This document shows, in pieces, positions 43,050 through 52,527 of a DNA stretch of 64,000 bases. Positions within the stretch are counted from its first letter, which is position 1. Every line of letters begins with the position of its first letter. The notes beneath the pieces are model-generated. The model was not told the DNA's origin and did no database searches. It worked only from the letters and a program-made list of their open reading frames with translations. The position numbers and the translations under genes were made by a program. The DNA lies in the NCBI RefSeq assembly GCF_003815715.1, contig NZ_CP033922.1, positions 4,078,001-4,142,000 on the forward strand, written 5' to 3'. This stretch comes from Chryseobacterium sp. G0162. Its GTDB lineage: Bacteria; Bacteroidota; Bacteroidia; Flavobacteriales; Weeksellaceae.

Positions 43050-43252
43050 TAATCAATGAGTTGTATTTAAGGTGTCTTTTTGATAAAAAATTGACTTATT
43101 TTTGATTTAAATTTTAGAAATATATCATTCAATTTATCTATGAATGATATTTCTCATGTTTTTTAAAATAAGGAGTCTTTTTGACAAAACAAGGGGTTTT
43201 TTGAATAATTCTATTGAATTTTTTTCGTTCGAATTTTGTGGCGAAAATTTAA

Positions 43253-44410
43253 ATGACTAGAGTTATGCAAAGATTTTTTGTTCAAAAATCAACACTACTT
43301 TTTCTTGCACTCATTGCATTGGCGGGATGTAAGAAAGGGAATCAAAACCAGGCTTATCAGCAACAGGCACCAGAACTTCCTGTAGAAATAGTACAACAAG
43401 GAGACGCTTCAGTTTCCAGAGAATATGCAGCATCGGTTGAAGGAATCTCTAATGTAGAAATCAGACCTCAGGTAACAGGATACCTAAGTAAAATTTTTGT
43501 AGATGAAGGAGATTATGTGAGAGCCGGGCAACCACTTTTTAAAATTGAAGACAGAATATTTGCTGAACAGATGAAAAGTGCGCAGGCTGCATTGATTACA
43601 GCGCAGGCTAATCTTTCGACGTCTAAAATTGATCTGGACAGAAAAAAGGAACTTTTAAAAAATAAAATGGTTTCCGAAATACAGGTGAAGGAGGCTGAAG
43701 CGGCTTATAATGCAGCTAGAGGAGCAGTAAGCCAATCAACATCTTCCATTGAATCGGCAAAGATCAATCTTAATTTTTCTACGATTAAAGCTCCGGTAAG
43801 TGGATTTATCGGAAGATTCAATTATCGTTTAGGAAGCTTGATGACACCAGGAAACCAGGAAGCGATTACCCTACTGTCAGATATTCATCAGGTGTATGCC
43901 TATTTCAGCTTAAGTGAAAATGACTTTAATAACTTCCGGAAACAATATGTAGGAAGCAGTATTGATGAGGTTATTAAAAACACTCCGGCAGTATCTCTAT
44001 TGCTTTCCGGTGGTGAAAAGTATGCTGAGACAGGAAGGATTGATGCTGTTGAAGGGCAGTTTAATAAAACTACGGGTTCTATTACTTTAAGAGCAAAATT
44101 CAACAACCCGAATAATATCCTGAGAAGCGGAAATACAGGAAAGATCTTATTGGATCAGTTCTATAGCAATGTTGTGTTGCTTCCGATTGCATCTACCAGA
44201 ACCATTCAGGATAAAGTTTTTGTGTTTACGATCAAGAATGGAAAAGCAGAAATGCTTCCTGTAGAAGTCAGTGGAAAAACGGGTGATAATTTCATTGTTT
44301 CCAAAGGGTTGAAAGCTGGAGATCAGTATATCGTTTCCGGTTTCGACAGATTACAGCCGGGAACTCCTGTAGTGGCACAAAAGAAAAATGCTCAACAGAA
44401 AAAATCGTAA
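43253..44410 (+). CDS. RND efflux periplasmic adaptor (AcrA/MexA type lipoprotein)
   Basis: 385 residues. The lipobox 'ALIALAGCKK' gives a lipid-anchored protein in the periplasm. The lipoyl half-motif 'RPQVTGYLSKIFVDEGDYVR' and its partner 'FSTIKAPVSGFIGRFNYRLG' flank an alpha-hairpin coiled coil ('AQANLSTSKIDLDRKKELLK'). Beta-barrel and membrane-proximal domains follow ('SGNTGKILLDQF', 'VFVFTIKNGKAEMLPVEV'). It links the inner-membrane pump to the outer-membrane channel encoded next. It is first in a three-gene operon, nine bases before the pump gene. Confidence 0.93.
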   Translation: MTRVMQRFFVQKSTLLFLALIALAGCKKGNQNQAYQQQAPELPVEIVQQGDASVSREYAASVEGISNVEIRPQVTGYLSKIFVDEGDYVRAGQPLFKIEDRIFAEQMKSAQAALITAQANLSTSKIDLDRKKELLKNKMVSEIQVKEAEAAYNAARGAVSQSTSSIESAKINLNFSTIKAPVSGFIGRFNYRLGSLMTPGNQEAITLLSDIHQVYAYFSLSENDFNNFRKQYVGSSIDEVIKNTPAVSLLLSGGEKYAETGRIDAVEGQFNKTTGSITLRAKFNNPNNILRSGNTGKILLDQFYSNVVLLPIASTRTIQDKVFVFTIKNGKAEMLPVEVSGKTGDNFIVSKGLKAGDQYIVSGFDRLQPGTPVVAQKKNAQQKKS

Positions 44411-44419
44411 GAAGAAATC

Positions 44420-47400
44420 ATGTTAAAGAAAATTATAAAAAGACCCGTACTGGCCACGGTTATTTCCGTGTTGCTTGTTATTCTCGGGATTGTCGGTATG
44501 GTCAGCCTGCCGATTACAAAATTCCCGGATATTGCACCGCCTACCGTGATGGTAACGGCTGCCTATCCCGGAGCTAATGCTGAAACAATTGCAAGATCTG
44601 TGGCTCCACCATTGGAAAACGCCATCAATGGAGTAGAAAATATGGATTACATTACTTCTACAGCGAGTAATGATGGAACATTGAGTATTACTGTGATCTT
44701 TAAACTGGGTACAGATCCGGATCAGGCTGCGATTAACGTTCAGAACAGGGTAGCACAGGTAACCAACCAGCTTCCTGCTGAGGTGATCCAGGCCGGAATT
44801 ACTACGGTAAAGAGACAGAATAGTATGATTGCGATGGTTTCCTTAACGAGTAAAGATGGTTCAATGAGTGATCTTTTCCTTGAAAACTATGCAAAAATCA
44901 ATATTGTTCCGGAACTGAAAAGGGTGAAAGGAGTAGGTGATGCTATGGTGTACGGTAACAAAGATTATTCTATGCGAGTATGGCTTGATCCGAATAAACT
45001 GGCTTCCTATAATCTTACTCCATCTGATGTTTCCCGTGCGATTCAGACCCAAAATCTCGAAGCAGCACCCGGAAGATTAGGGGAAAGAAGTAAAGAAGTA
45101 ATGGAATATGTTCTCCGGTATAAAGGAAAATTTACCGAGCCTGAACAATACGAAAATATTACCATTAAAGCATTAAGCGACGGGTCTGTTTTGAAATTAA
45201 AAGATGTTGCCAGAGTAGAGTTTGGAGCTTACAGTTATACGGTTTCCTCTAACTTTAATAAAAAGGCTTCTGTAACGATGGCGATCTTCCAGATGGCGGG
45301 TTCCAATGCGAACGAGGTTCAGATTGCACTACAGGAAAGAATGAAGGAATTGGAAAAATCTTTCCCGGCAGGAATGGATTATGAAATTCCATATGCGACT
45401 AAAGAGGCATTAGACCAATCAATTGAACAGGTAATTCATACCTTGATTGAAGCATTTATTCTTGTATTCATTGTAGTGTATATTTTCTTACAGGATTTCC
45501 GATCTACTTTAATTCCAGCCATTGCAGTACCGGTTTCGATTGTAGGAACGTTCTTCTTTATGAAGATTTTTGGATTCTCTATCAACATTCTTACATTGTT
45601 TGCCCTGGTGCTCGCGATTGGTATCGTGGTGGATGATGCCATTGTAGTGGTAGAAGCCGTTCATGCTAAAATGGAGCATAAAAAACTGAATCCAAGAGCA
45701 GCCACCATGTCTGCGATGAGTGAGATTACAGGAGCTATTGTTTCCATTACTTTAATTATGTCTGCGGTATTCGTTCCGGTAGCATTTATGAGTGGGTCCA
45801 CAGGGCTGTTCTATCAACAGTTTGCTTTAACATTAGCAATTGCTATTATAATTTCTGCTATCAATGCATTGACTTTAAGCCCAGCTTTATGTGCATTATT
45901 CCTTAAACAGCATCATGGGGGAACTCATGAAAAAATGAACTTTAAAGACCGTTTCTTTGCTGGATTTAATGCGAGTTTTAATAAGCTGACATTCCGTTAC
46001 GGAAAAGCGGTACTGTTTCTTTTGAAGAAAAAGTGGATTGCAGTGGCCATGATTGTAGCGTTTGGAGGATTGTTTGCCTGGATGTCTATGACCACTCCAA
46101 AAGGATTTATTCCTGACGAAGATCAGAGTTTTATTATTGTAACGGCTAACCTGGCACCTGGAGCGTCTAAAGACAGAACATCCAAAGTAGTATCTGATAC
46201 GGAAGATCTTTTGATGAAAAATCCTGCGGTAGATAAAGTGATTTCTGTAGATGGGCTGAACTTATTCAGTGGATCAATGTCTTCCTCAGCAGCTTCTATT
46301 TTCGTTAAATTAAAAAATTCAGGAGAAAGAGGAGCTGTCAGCAATATCAATGATATTATCGGGCAGACGCAGGGAATGCTTTCCAAAGATAAAAGAGCGA
46401 ATTTCCTTGTAATCAATACGCCAACGGTTGATGGTTTCGGAAATACGAGTGGAATGGAGCTTGTGCTTCAGGATCGTACCAATGGAGAACTTCAGAACCT
46501 TGGAAATATTTCCTACGGAATGATGGGTGCTTTGATGCAGAGACCCGAAGTGGCGGTCGCATTTACCACTTTTGATGTTACCTATCCTCAGTTTGAAGTG
46601 CTTGTAGATGAGGTGAAATCCGCTCAGCTTGGAGTGAATGTTTCTGATGTATTGGGAGTGATGCAGGGATACTACGGAAGTATTCAGGCTTCAGATTTCA
46701 ATAGATTTGGGAAATATTACAGAGTTTTAGTACAGTCTACTCCAGAAACGAGACAGGATAAAGAATCTCTGAATGGACTTTTTGTTAAAAATAACCTGGG
46801 ACAAATGGTTCCTATTAATACTTTGGTGAGTTTAAAGCAGACAACAGGAGCTGAGGTGGTAGACCGTTTCAACCTTTTCAATTCATCCAATTTAACAGTA
46901 ATGGCTGCGCCGGGTTACAGTACAGGACAAGCTATGGCGGCTGTAGAAGAAGTAAGCAAGCAGGTTCTTCCTCCTGGATATACTTATGATTATAAAGGGA
47001 TGAGCCGTGAAGAGGCAGGTTCCAGTTCGCAGTCAGTAATGATTTTTGGGTTGTGTATTGTATTTGTATTCTTCCTTTTATCAGCACAATATGAAAGTTA
47101 TATTCTCCCATTCGCTGTATTGATCGCTATTCCTGTAGGATTATCAGGCGTTTTTGTGGGAATTACTTTCGCAGAGTTATCTAATAATATTTACGTTCAG
47201 ATTGCTCTTGTAATGTTGATCGGGCTTTTGGCGAAGAACGGTATTTTGATCGTGGAATTTGCTATCCAGAGACGAAGAGCTGGAAAAAGTCTTATTGCTT
47301 CAGCGGTGGAAGGAGCAAAGGCAAGATTACGTCCGATTTTGATGACCTCTTTGGCATTCATTACAGGATTGCTTCCATTGATTTTTGTAGTAGGACCGTC

Positions 47401-47560
47401 AGCAATGGGTAATCATTCTATTGGATATGCGGCAATTTCAGGGATGCTTTTTGGAACCATCTTAGGGATTTTTGTAGTTCCGGTACTTTTTGTGATGTTC
47501 CAGGCTTTGCATGAGAAAATCAACGGAAGAGTAGTAACTGATGCAGATTGGGAATATTAA
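44420..47560 (+). CDS. RND efflux inner-membrane pump (AcrB/MexB, HAE1 type)
   Basis: 1046 residues, the typical length, with twelve membrane helices. It starts 'KRPVLATVISVLLVILG' and carries the proton-relay pair Asp-Asp in 'AIGIVVDDAIVVVEAVHAKM' in helix 4 and the Lys in 'IGLLAKNGILIVEFA' in helix 10. The large periplasmic loops contain 'PPTVMVTAAYPGANAETIAR' and 'TPKGFIPDEDQSFIIVTANL', both usual for HAE1 pumps. It extrudes drugs, bile-salt-like compounds or dyes using the proton gradient, as a trimer with the adaptor and channel. Substrate range cannot be read from sequence. Confidence 0.96.
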   Translation: MLKKIIKRPVLATVISVLLVILGIVGMVSLPITKFPDIAPPTVMVTAAYPGANAETIARSVAPPLENAINGVENMDYITSTASNDGTLSITVIFKLGTDPDQAAINVQNRVAQVTNQLPAEVIQAGITTVKRQNSMIAMVSLTSKDGSMSDLFLENYAKINIVPELKRVKGVGDAMVYGNKDYSMRVWLDPNKLASYNLTPSDVSRAIQTQNLEAAPGRLGERSKEVMEYVLRYKGKFTEPEQYENITIKALSDGSVLKLKDVARVEFGAYSYTVSSNFNKKASVTMAIFQMAGSNANEVQIALQERMKELEKSFPAGMDYEIPYATKEALDQSIEQVIHTLIEAFILVFIVVYIFLQDFRSTLIPAIAVPVSIVGTFFFMKIFGFSINILTLFALVLAIGIVVDDAIVVVEAVHAKMEHKKLNPRAATMSAMSEITGAIVSITLIMSAVFVPVAFMSGSTGLFYQQFALTLAIAIIISAINALTLSPALCALFLKQHHGGTHEKMNFKDRFFAGFNASFNKLTFRYGKAVLFLLKKKWIAVAMIVAFGGLFAWMSMTTPKGFIPDEDQSFIIVTANLAPGASKDRTSKVVSDTEDLLMKNPAVDKVISVDGLNLFSGSMSSSAASIFVKLKNSGERGAVSNINDIIGQTQGMLSKDKRANFLVINTPTVDGFGNTSGMELVLQDRTNGELQNLGNISYGMMGALMQRPEVAVAFTTFDVTYPQFEVLVDEVKSAQLGVNVSDVLGVMQGYYGSIQASDFNRFGKYYRVLVQSTPETRQDKESLNGLFVKNNLGQMVPINTLVSLKQTTGAEVVDRFNLFNSSNLTVMAAPGYSTGQAMAAVEEVSKQVLPPGYTYDYKGMSREEAGSSSQSVMIFGLCIVFVFFLLSAQYESYILPFAVLIAIPVGLSGVFVGITFAELSNNIYVQIALVMLIGLLAKNGILIVEFAIQRRRAGKSLIASAVEGAKARLRPILMTSLAFITGLLPLIFVVGPSAMGNHSIGYAAISGMLFGTILGIFVVPVLFVMFQALHEKINGRVVTDADWEY

Positions 47561-47577
47561 TTCAAATGATTTTAACA

Positions 47578-48990
47578 ATGAAAATTAAAAATATAGCATA
47601 TATCGCATTCATTTCGGGAACGGCTGTTTCTTGCGGAGTCCAGAAGTATGAACAGTCTGAAGTGAAAATGCCTGAAGCTTTCAGAAGTGACAGTGTTGTG
47701 GTTGAGCAGAATGACAATATTGCGAAGATCGGTTACAAAGACTTTTTCAAAGATCCGGTTTTGGTACAATTGATTGATAAAGCAATGGTGCAGAATAATG
47801 ATTTGCAGGTAGCTTTAAAACAAATAGAATTTGCTTCATTAGCGTATACGCAAAGCAAATGGGGAAATATTCCTACAATCAATGCCACTGCGAATGCCAC
47901 TATCAACCGTGCTTCAGATAACAGTATGAACGGAATGATGGGGAGGCAGTTTATGGGAAAGAGGTATACAGAAGATTATACGACAGGGCTCAATTTTTCG
48001 TGGGAAGCTGACATCTGGGGAAAAATTAAAGGAAGAAAGGAGCAGGCATTAGCAGACTATCTAAAAACCCAGGAAGCAGCGAAAGCGGTAAAAACACAAG
48101 TGGTGGCAGCAGTCGTTCAGGGCTATTACAATCTTTTGATGCTGGATACTCAATTGGAAATTACAAAATCCAATCTTACCTATGCGGATACTACCCTGAA
48201 ATTTTTGGTAAAACAGCAGGAGCTTGGATTAACAACAGCTTTAGCGGTACAACAACAGGAAATTGTAAAAGATCAGATCCTGAAAACAATTCCGGCGATT
48301 GAAAGTTCTGTGGCTACACAGGAAAATGCTTTGAGTCTATTAACGGGTTCTATGCCTGAGAAAATCGAAAGAAGTGCAAGTCTGAATACTATTCAGTCTC
48401 CGGACCATATTTCTGCGGGAGTTCCCTTAGAATTATTAAGCTATAGGCCAGATATAAAAACTGCTGAGTTGGAAGTGAGGAAGAGTGCCGCAGCAATTCA
48501 TGTGGCCAAAATGAGCATGTATCCGTCATTGAATATTACGGCTCAGGGCGGAGTAAATGCCTTTCAGGTCAGTCATTGGTTTAGTATTCCGGGATCTCTT
48601 TTCGGAATGGCTGCCGGAGCCATTGCCCAGCCTATTTTGAATGGAAAACAGCTGAAAACGCAGTATGAACAGTCTAAAGTATTGGCAGATCAGGCTGAAA
48701 TAGGTTTTAAACAAGCTGTATTGAAGGCAGTAGGAGAGGTTTCTGATGCACTGGTACAGATTCAGAAACTGGAAGAACAACAGAAAATTGCTGAAGGATT
48801 GGTTGTGAAGTCTAATGAAGCTGTAAAGAAAGCGGATTTGTTATTCAAATATAACTCTGCAACCTATGTAGAGGTCATTATGACACAGACCAATAAGCTT
48901 AATGCTGAATTGGAACTGGCTTCTCTGAAAGCTCAGCGATTGAACGCAATCACTGCACTGTATCGCTCCGTAGGTGGCGGATGGCAATAA
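47578..48990 (+). CDS. Outer-membrane efflux channel (NodT/OprM type lipoprotein)
   Basis: 470 residues from the ATG at 47578. A TTG at 47548 would overlap the pump gene and add ten residues before the signal peptide. The lipobox is 'GTAVSCG'. Two long helical hairpins show TolC-type repeats: 'AMVQNNDLQVALKQIEFASL', 'GLNFSWEADIWGKIKGRKEQ' and 'LELLSYRPDIKTAELEVRKS', the last being the RPDI hallmark of the NodT family. It forms the trimeric outer-membrane exit duct of the pump. A terminator lies directly behind it. Confidence 0.94.
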   Translation: MKIKNIAYIAFISGTAVSCGVQKYEQSEVKMPEAFRSDSVVVEQNDNIAKIGYKDFFKDPVLVQLIDKAMVQNNDLQVALKQIEFASLAYTQSKWGNIPTINATANATINRASDNSMNGMMGRQFMGKRYTEDYTTGLNFSWEADIWGKIKGRKEQALADYLKTQEAAKAVKTQVVAAVVQGYYNLLMLDTQLEITKSNLTYADTTLKFLVKQQELGLTTALAVQQQEIVKDQILKTIPAIESSVATQENALSLLTGSMPEKIERSASLNTIQSPDHISAGVPLELLSYRPDIKTAELEVRKSAAAIHVAKMSMYPSLNITAQGGVNAFQVSHWFSIPGSLFGMAAGAIAQPILNGKQLKTQYEQSKVLADQAEIGFKQAVLKAVGEVSDALVQIQKLEEQQKIAEGLVVKSNEAVKKADLLFKYNSATYVEVIMTQTNKLNAELELASLKAQRLNAITALYRSVGGGWQ

Positions 48991-48999
48991 AGTAAAATT

Positions 49000-49034
49000 A
49001 AACCTGCTTCGTCTTTAGATGCAGCAGGTTTTTA
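49000..49034 (+). terminator. Intrinsic terminator of the RND operon
   Basis: An 8-bp stem aaacctgc / gcaggttt, 16-base loop, T5. Confidence 0.8.
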
Positions 49035-49047
49035 ATCCAAAATTATT

Positions 49048-49602
49048 ATGAAGGATACAAATATACAGGAGGGAATTATTTTAATTCCGGATTTTAGCGG
49101 ATTTACCGAATTTGTGTTCAATACCAAACTTTATACAGGAGAATATATTGTAAGACAACTACTTTCTACACTGATTGATGTGAATAATCAGTATTTTGAA
49201 ATTTCTGAAATTGAAGGTGATGCTATTTTGTTTTATCGGTATGATGAACATCCATCGTATCAGAATATTTCAGGAATGCTTTGGAAAATGCGCAATGCAT
49301 TCAACAGAAAAATAAAAGAATTGAGTAAAAGCTTAAGTACTACCATAGATTTATCTTTGAAATTTATTGTCCATTATGGGGCATTTTCACAGTATAATAT
49401 TGGAAGTTTCAGAAAATTGTACGGGAAACCGATTGTAGAGGCGCATCAGTTATTGAAAAACGGATGGGCACAGCAACCTTCATATGCTTTATTCAGTAAT
49501 TCTTTTTTAGAAAGTACGAGTAATCAGGAAGCTGATTTTAATGAAGATCAGCATCATCTGCCAGAAGTAGGTATGATCCATTATTTTGAAAATGTAAACT
49601 AG
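49048..49602 (+). CDS. DUF2652 protein (adenylate-cyclase-like fold)
   Basis: 184 residues, soluble. 'GIILIPDFSGFTEFVFNTKL' and 'EISEIEGDAILFYRYDE' match the opening of DUF2652, a small family with a class III nucleotide-cyclase-like fold ('pDisGfTxF', 'GDaxfFy'). The Asp and Gly-Asp positions of the metal site are kept. No catalytic partner residues for ATP are evident, so it may be a degenerate cyclase. It is a stand-alone gene between two terminators. Confidence 0.75.
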   Translation: MKDTNIQEGIILIPDFSGFTEFVFNTKLYTGEYIVRQLLSTLIDVNNQYFEISEIEGDAILFYRYDEHPSYQNISGMLWKMRNAFNRKIKELSKSLSTTIDLSLKFIVHYGAFSQYNIGSFRKLYGKPIVEAHQLLKNGWAQQPSYALFSNSFLESTSNQEADFNEDQHHLPEVGMIHYFENVN

Positions 49603-49647
49603 CATATTTTTTATTTTTTAATCCTTGTAAATTTGCTATTGCTAGCG

Positions 49648-49673
49648 GCCCGGGGTGAGATCCGGGCTTTTTT
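49648..49673 (+). terminator. Intrinsic terminator of the DUF2652 gene
   Basis: gcccgg, 8-base loop, ccgggc, then T6. Confidence 0.85.
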
Positions 49674-49927
49674 ATGGGTAAAATGAAAATAAATAATGTT
49701 AAAGTTTGGTTAATAGAAATTATTATCATGATGGATTTATTGTATATATGTTGGGAATAAGGGTTTTTAATTGTTTGTTTTATCTTAATAATTGTTATTT
49801 TTTTAAATTATTTTTAAAAATGAATTTAGTAAACTGTTAAAACCTAGAAGTTTATTTCGTTCTTTAATTTTTTTGATGTAACAAATGTTAGCGTATAGTG
49901 GTCTTATAGATAAAACTAAGATTTCAC

Positions 49928-52111
49928 ATGAAAAGAATATTATTTTCTATAGCAGCATTAACGGGTTCTTTGGTTCTGGCCCAGACTCAGGCTCCAGATC
50001 CAGTTGCTAAGGATACTGTAAAGGGAAATGCAAAAGAGATAGAAGCGGTTACCATTGTAGCGAGAAAACCAACAGTAGAGTCTAAAGTAGACCGAACTGT
50101 TTTTAATGTGGCAAACAGTGCTATCGTAGCTGGAAATACTACATGGGATGTACTGAGAATGACCCCACTGGTAAGTATTGACAATAGTGACGCTATAAAA
50201 GCGGAAGGGCAATCGGTCACAGTATATATCAATGATAGAAAATCAGTTTTTACAGGAAAAGAATTAAAAGAATACCTTAAAACGATTCCGGCAGATAATC
50301 TACTGAAGATCGAGGTGATTACAAGCCCGTCTTCACGATATGAAGCTTCCGGTTCTGTAATCAATATTGTTTTGAAAAAACGCGATGATGAAGGATTAAA
50401 AGGAAGTATTTCACTCAGTAACAGGCAGAGTACAAAAAATACACAGTATTCCAACTTCAACCTGAATTACCACAAAAAGAAATTTACGCAAACCTTTATA
50501 GGAAGTTATTCTAATAATAATTATGTACAAAAAGGTTCCAGTAATATTGTGTTTTATGCTGACAATACCCTCAATAGGGATTTGAGCTATCAAACCATAT
50601 CCAGAAGTGAAACGCCATCACTTTCCTCTACTTCCGAATTTGAGCTTAATGATAAAAATAATATAGGAGTTGTCCTGGAGTATTATCAAAGCCGTGGTTT
50701 ATCTTCATCAGATACAGACGGGAGAGAATATGATTATCTGAAAAAAGATTTTATTGATTATCATCAGGCTCAAAACGCGAATACCTTTTACCGTAATCTG
50801 GGAACGAATGCTTTTTATAAATATTACGATAAAGAAAAAAACAGGATCCTGGATATTAATCTAGGAACCAATTACTCCGGAAATGATAATAATGAGCTCA
50901 TCAATAAAACAATATTAAATGATCCAAATATTAAAGAAATAGGATCAGTAAATAATGGGCAGATGCGTAATTATTATCTGAAAGTAGATTATACCCAGCC
51001 ATTAGGCAAATCCTGGGGAACAATTGAAGTAGGAGGAAAAACAGAACTCAACAATCATGTAATTCCTAATAATCTTTATGGATACAGCTTGGGGACTTCT
51101 GAATATGCAGGGCTTTCAACAAGGGATAAATTCCATTATGAGGATAATATAACTTCTGTATATGCCAACTATAGCAAAACGTTTTTCAAGAAACTGGAAA
51201 CCAGGATAGGTCTTCGATATGAATATATTGATTTCAAGGTAAGACAGGACGTTGCAGGAACCGAAAGAAAAGACGGCTATGGTACTTTTCTCCCTAACTT
51301 ATTGCTGAAATATAATTTTTCAGATAAATATGATTTGAGCCTTACTTATGACCGTAGAATCTGGAGACCCTGGTATTCGGAATTCAATCCTTTTTTAACT
51401 CCATCCATTGACGGAACGTATTCCAGAGGAAATATGGATCTGAATCCAAACCCTAACGACAGGCTTTATCTGAAGTTTGGAATCCTGAAAAAGTATTTTA
51501 TTTCTGCAAGATATATGTATACCAATCAGGATTACTGGACTACTTATTCCAGTGAAGGAGGAAGAAATGTATCTTTCCCCGGAAACTTTAATGGGAAAGT
51601 TGAGAAATATTACATTTTTGCCAATACCAATCAGAATTTTCTTAAAAATAAGCTGAATCTGAATGTTGGCTTCGGCTGGTACTATATTGATAATCATGAT
51701 TTCAATTTGAAGAATGATATCGGAGGGAGAGCATATATCAATTATTGGGGTGGTTCTGCCAATCTTTCTTATACGAACCTTTTCAATAAAAATATTAACC
51801 TGAGTGCCTGGATGGAAATCTCCAATCAGAACAATGGAAATACTCAAGCCAATAATACCAACGTGTTCCACAATATTTCCATCACAAAAATATTTCCTAA
51901 AACACAGATGGAGGCCAGTATACAGCTGATGAATATCTTTAAACGACCTTATTCTGATGATATTACTTACAATCAGGGAGGAACAGTCAGAAGATATGAA
52001 TTATGGGATTGGTATGGGGTGAATGTCACTTTTGTAAAGCGTTTCGGGAACCAGAAAGTGAAAGAAAATACCAAAACGGATGTTGAGAAAAATGCTGGAG
52101 GAGCAAAATAA
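49928..52111 (+). CDS. TonB-receptor-like outer-membrane protein (plug plus OMP_b-brl_3 barrel)
   Basis: 727 residues. The signal peptide ends 'GSLVLAQ'. No N-terminal carboxypeptidase-like (CarboxypepD_reg) domain is visible. The plug domain starts 'EIEAVTIVARKPTVESKVDR' and contains 'VTVYINDRKSVFTG' and 'LLKIEVITSPSSRYEASGSV', the typical plug end 'P.a.ydA.G..GvIni'. The barrel is the 'outer membrane beta-barrel family 3' kind ('SLTYDRRIWRPWYSEFNPFL', 'ASIQLMNIFKRPYSDD'). Such proteins lack a clear TonB box and their ligands are mostly unknown; peptide or siderophore uptake is possible. A large gap upstream suggests it is regulated alone. Confidence 0.8.
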   Translation: MKRILFSIAALTGSLVLAQTQAPDPVAKDTVKGNAKEIEAVTIVARKPTVESKVDRTVFNVANSAIVAGNTTWDVLRMTPLVSIDNSDAIKAEGQSVTVYINDRKSVFTGKELKEYLKTIPADNLLKIEVITSPSSRYEASGSVINIVLKKRDDEGLKGSISLSNRQSTKNTQYSNFNLNYHKKKFTQTFIGSYSNNNYVQKGSSNIVFYADNTLNRDLSYQTISRSETPSLSSTSEFELNDKNNIGVVLEYYQSRGLSSSDTDGREYDYLKKDFIDYHQAQNANTFYRNLGTNAFYKYYDKEKNRILDINLGTNYSGNDNNELINKTILNDPNIKEIGSVNNGQMRNYYLKVDYTQPLGKSWGTIEVGGKTELNNHVIPNNLYGYSLGTSEYAGLSTRDKFHYEDNITSVYANYSKTFFKKLETRIGLRYEYIDFKVRQDVAGTERKDGYGTFLPNLLLKYNFSDKYDLSLTYDRRIWRPWYSEFNPFLTPSIDGTYSRGNMDLNPNPNDRLYLKFGILKKYFISARYMYTNQDYWTTYSSEGGRNVSFPGNFNGKVEKYYIFANTNQNFLKNKLNLNVGFGWYYIDNHDFNLKNDIGGRAYINYWGGSANLSYTNLFNKNINLSAWMEISNQNNGNTQANNTNVFHNISITKIFPKTQMEASIQLMNIFKRPYSDDITYNQGGTVRRYELWDWYGVNVTFVKRFGNQKVKENTKTDVEKNAGGAK

Positions 52112-52125
52112 AAAGTTAGTTCAAT

Positions 52126-52162
52126 AAAAAATAAAGGTTTCATATTGAAACCTTTATTTTTT
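52126..52162. terminator. Terminator of the receptor gene, also terminator-like on the other strand
   Basis: aataaaggtttca-tat-tgaaacctttatt, a perfect 13-bp stem, A run before and T6 after. Confidence 0.85.
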
Positions 52163-52424
52163 ATTTCAATGCTGTATTTTTTATAGGCAGATAAGTTAAA
52201 AAAATCTGTGTAATCCGTATGATCTGCGGGAAGTTTTCTGAAGATTTGAATCACTAAAATTATAGCCGGCGCTATTGATAAAGGAACCTTTTTTATTCAT
52301 CAACGATGGGAAGCTGGCTTCTTTAAAGTTTTTATTTTTCTTGATGGTTAAAAATTATTTAAGTTCCCGCGGATCTCACAGATAGATGAGAACGTCTACT
52401 TAGGCACAGGAATCTGCGAGAAAT

Positions 52425-52455
52425 AAAAAAGCAGGCTTCAAAACTGAAACCTGCT
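52425..52455 (-). terminator. Intrinsic terminator of the beta-glucosidase gene
   Basis: On the minus strand agcagg-t-ttcagttttgaa-g-cctgct, then T6; 73 bases after the stop. Confidence 0.75.
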
Positions 52456-52527
52456 TCATAAATTCTACAAAATTAATTAGATAGATAAGTTAGTCGTCAA
52501 ATAGTAATTTCCATCTTCTATCCATTA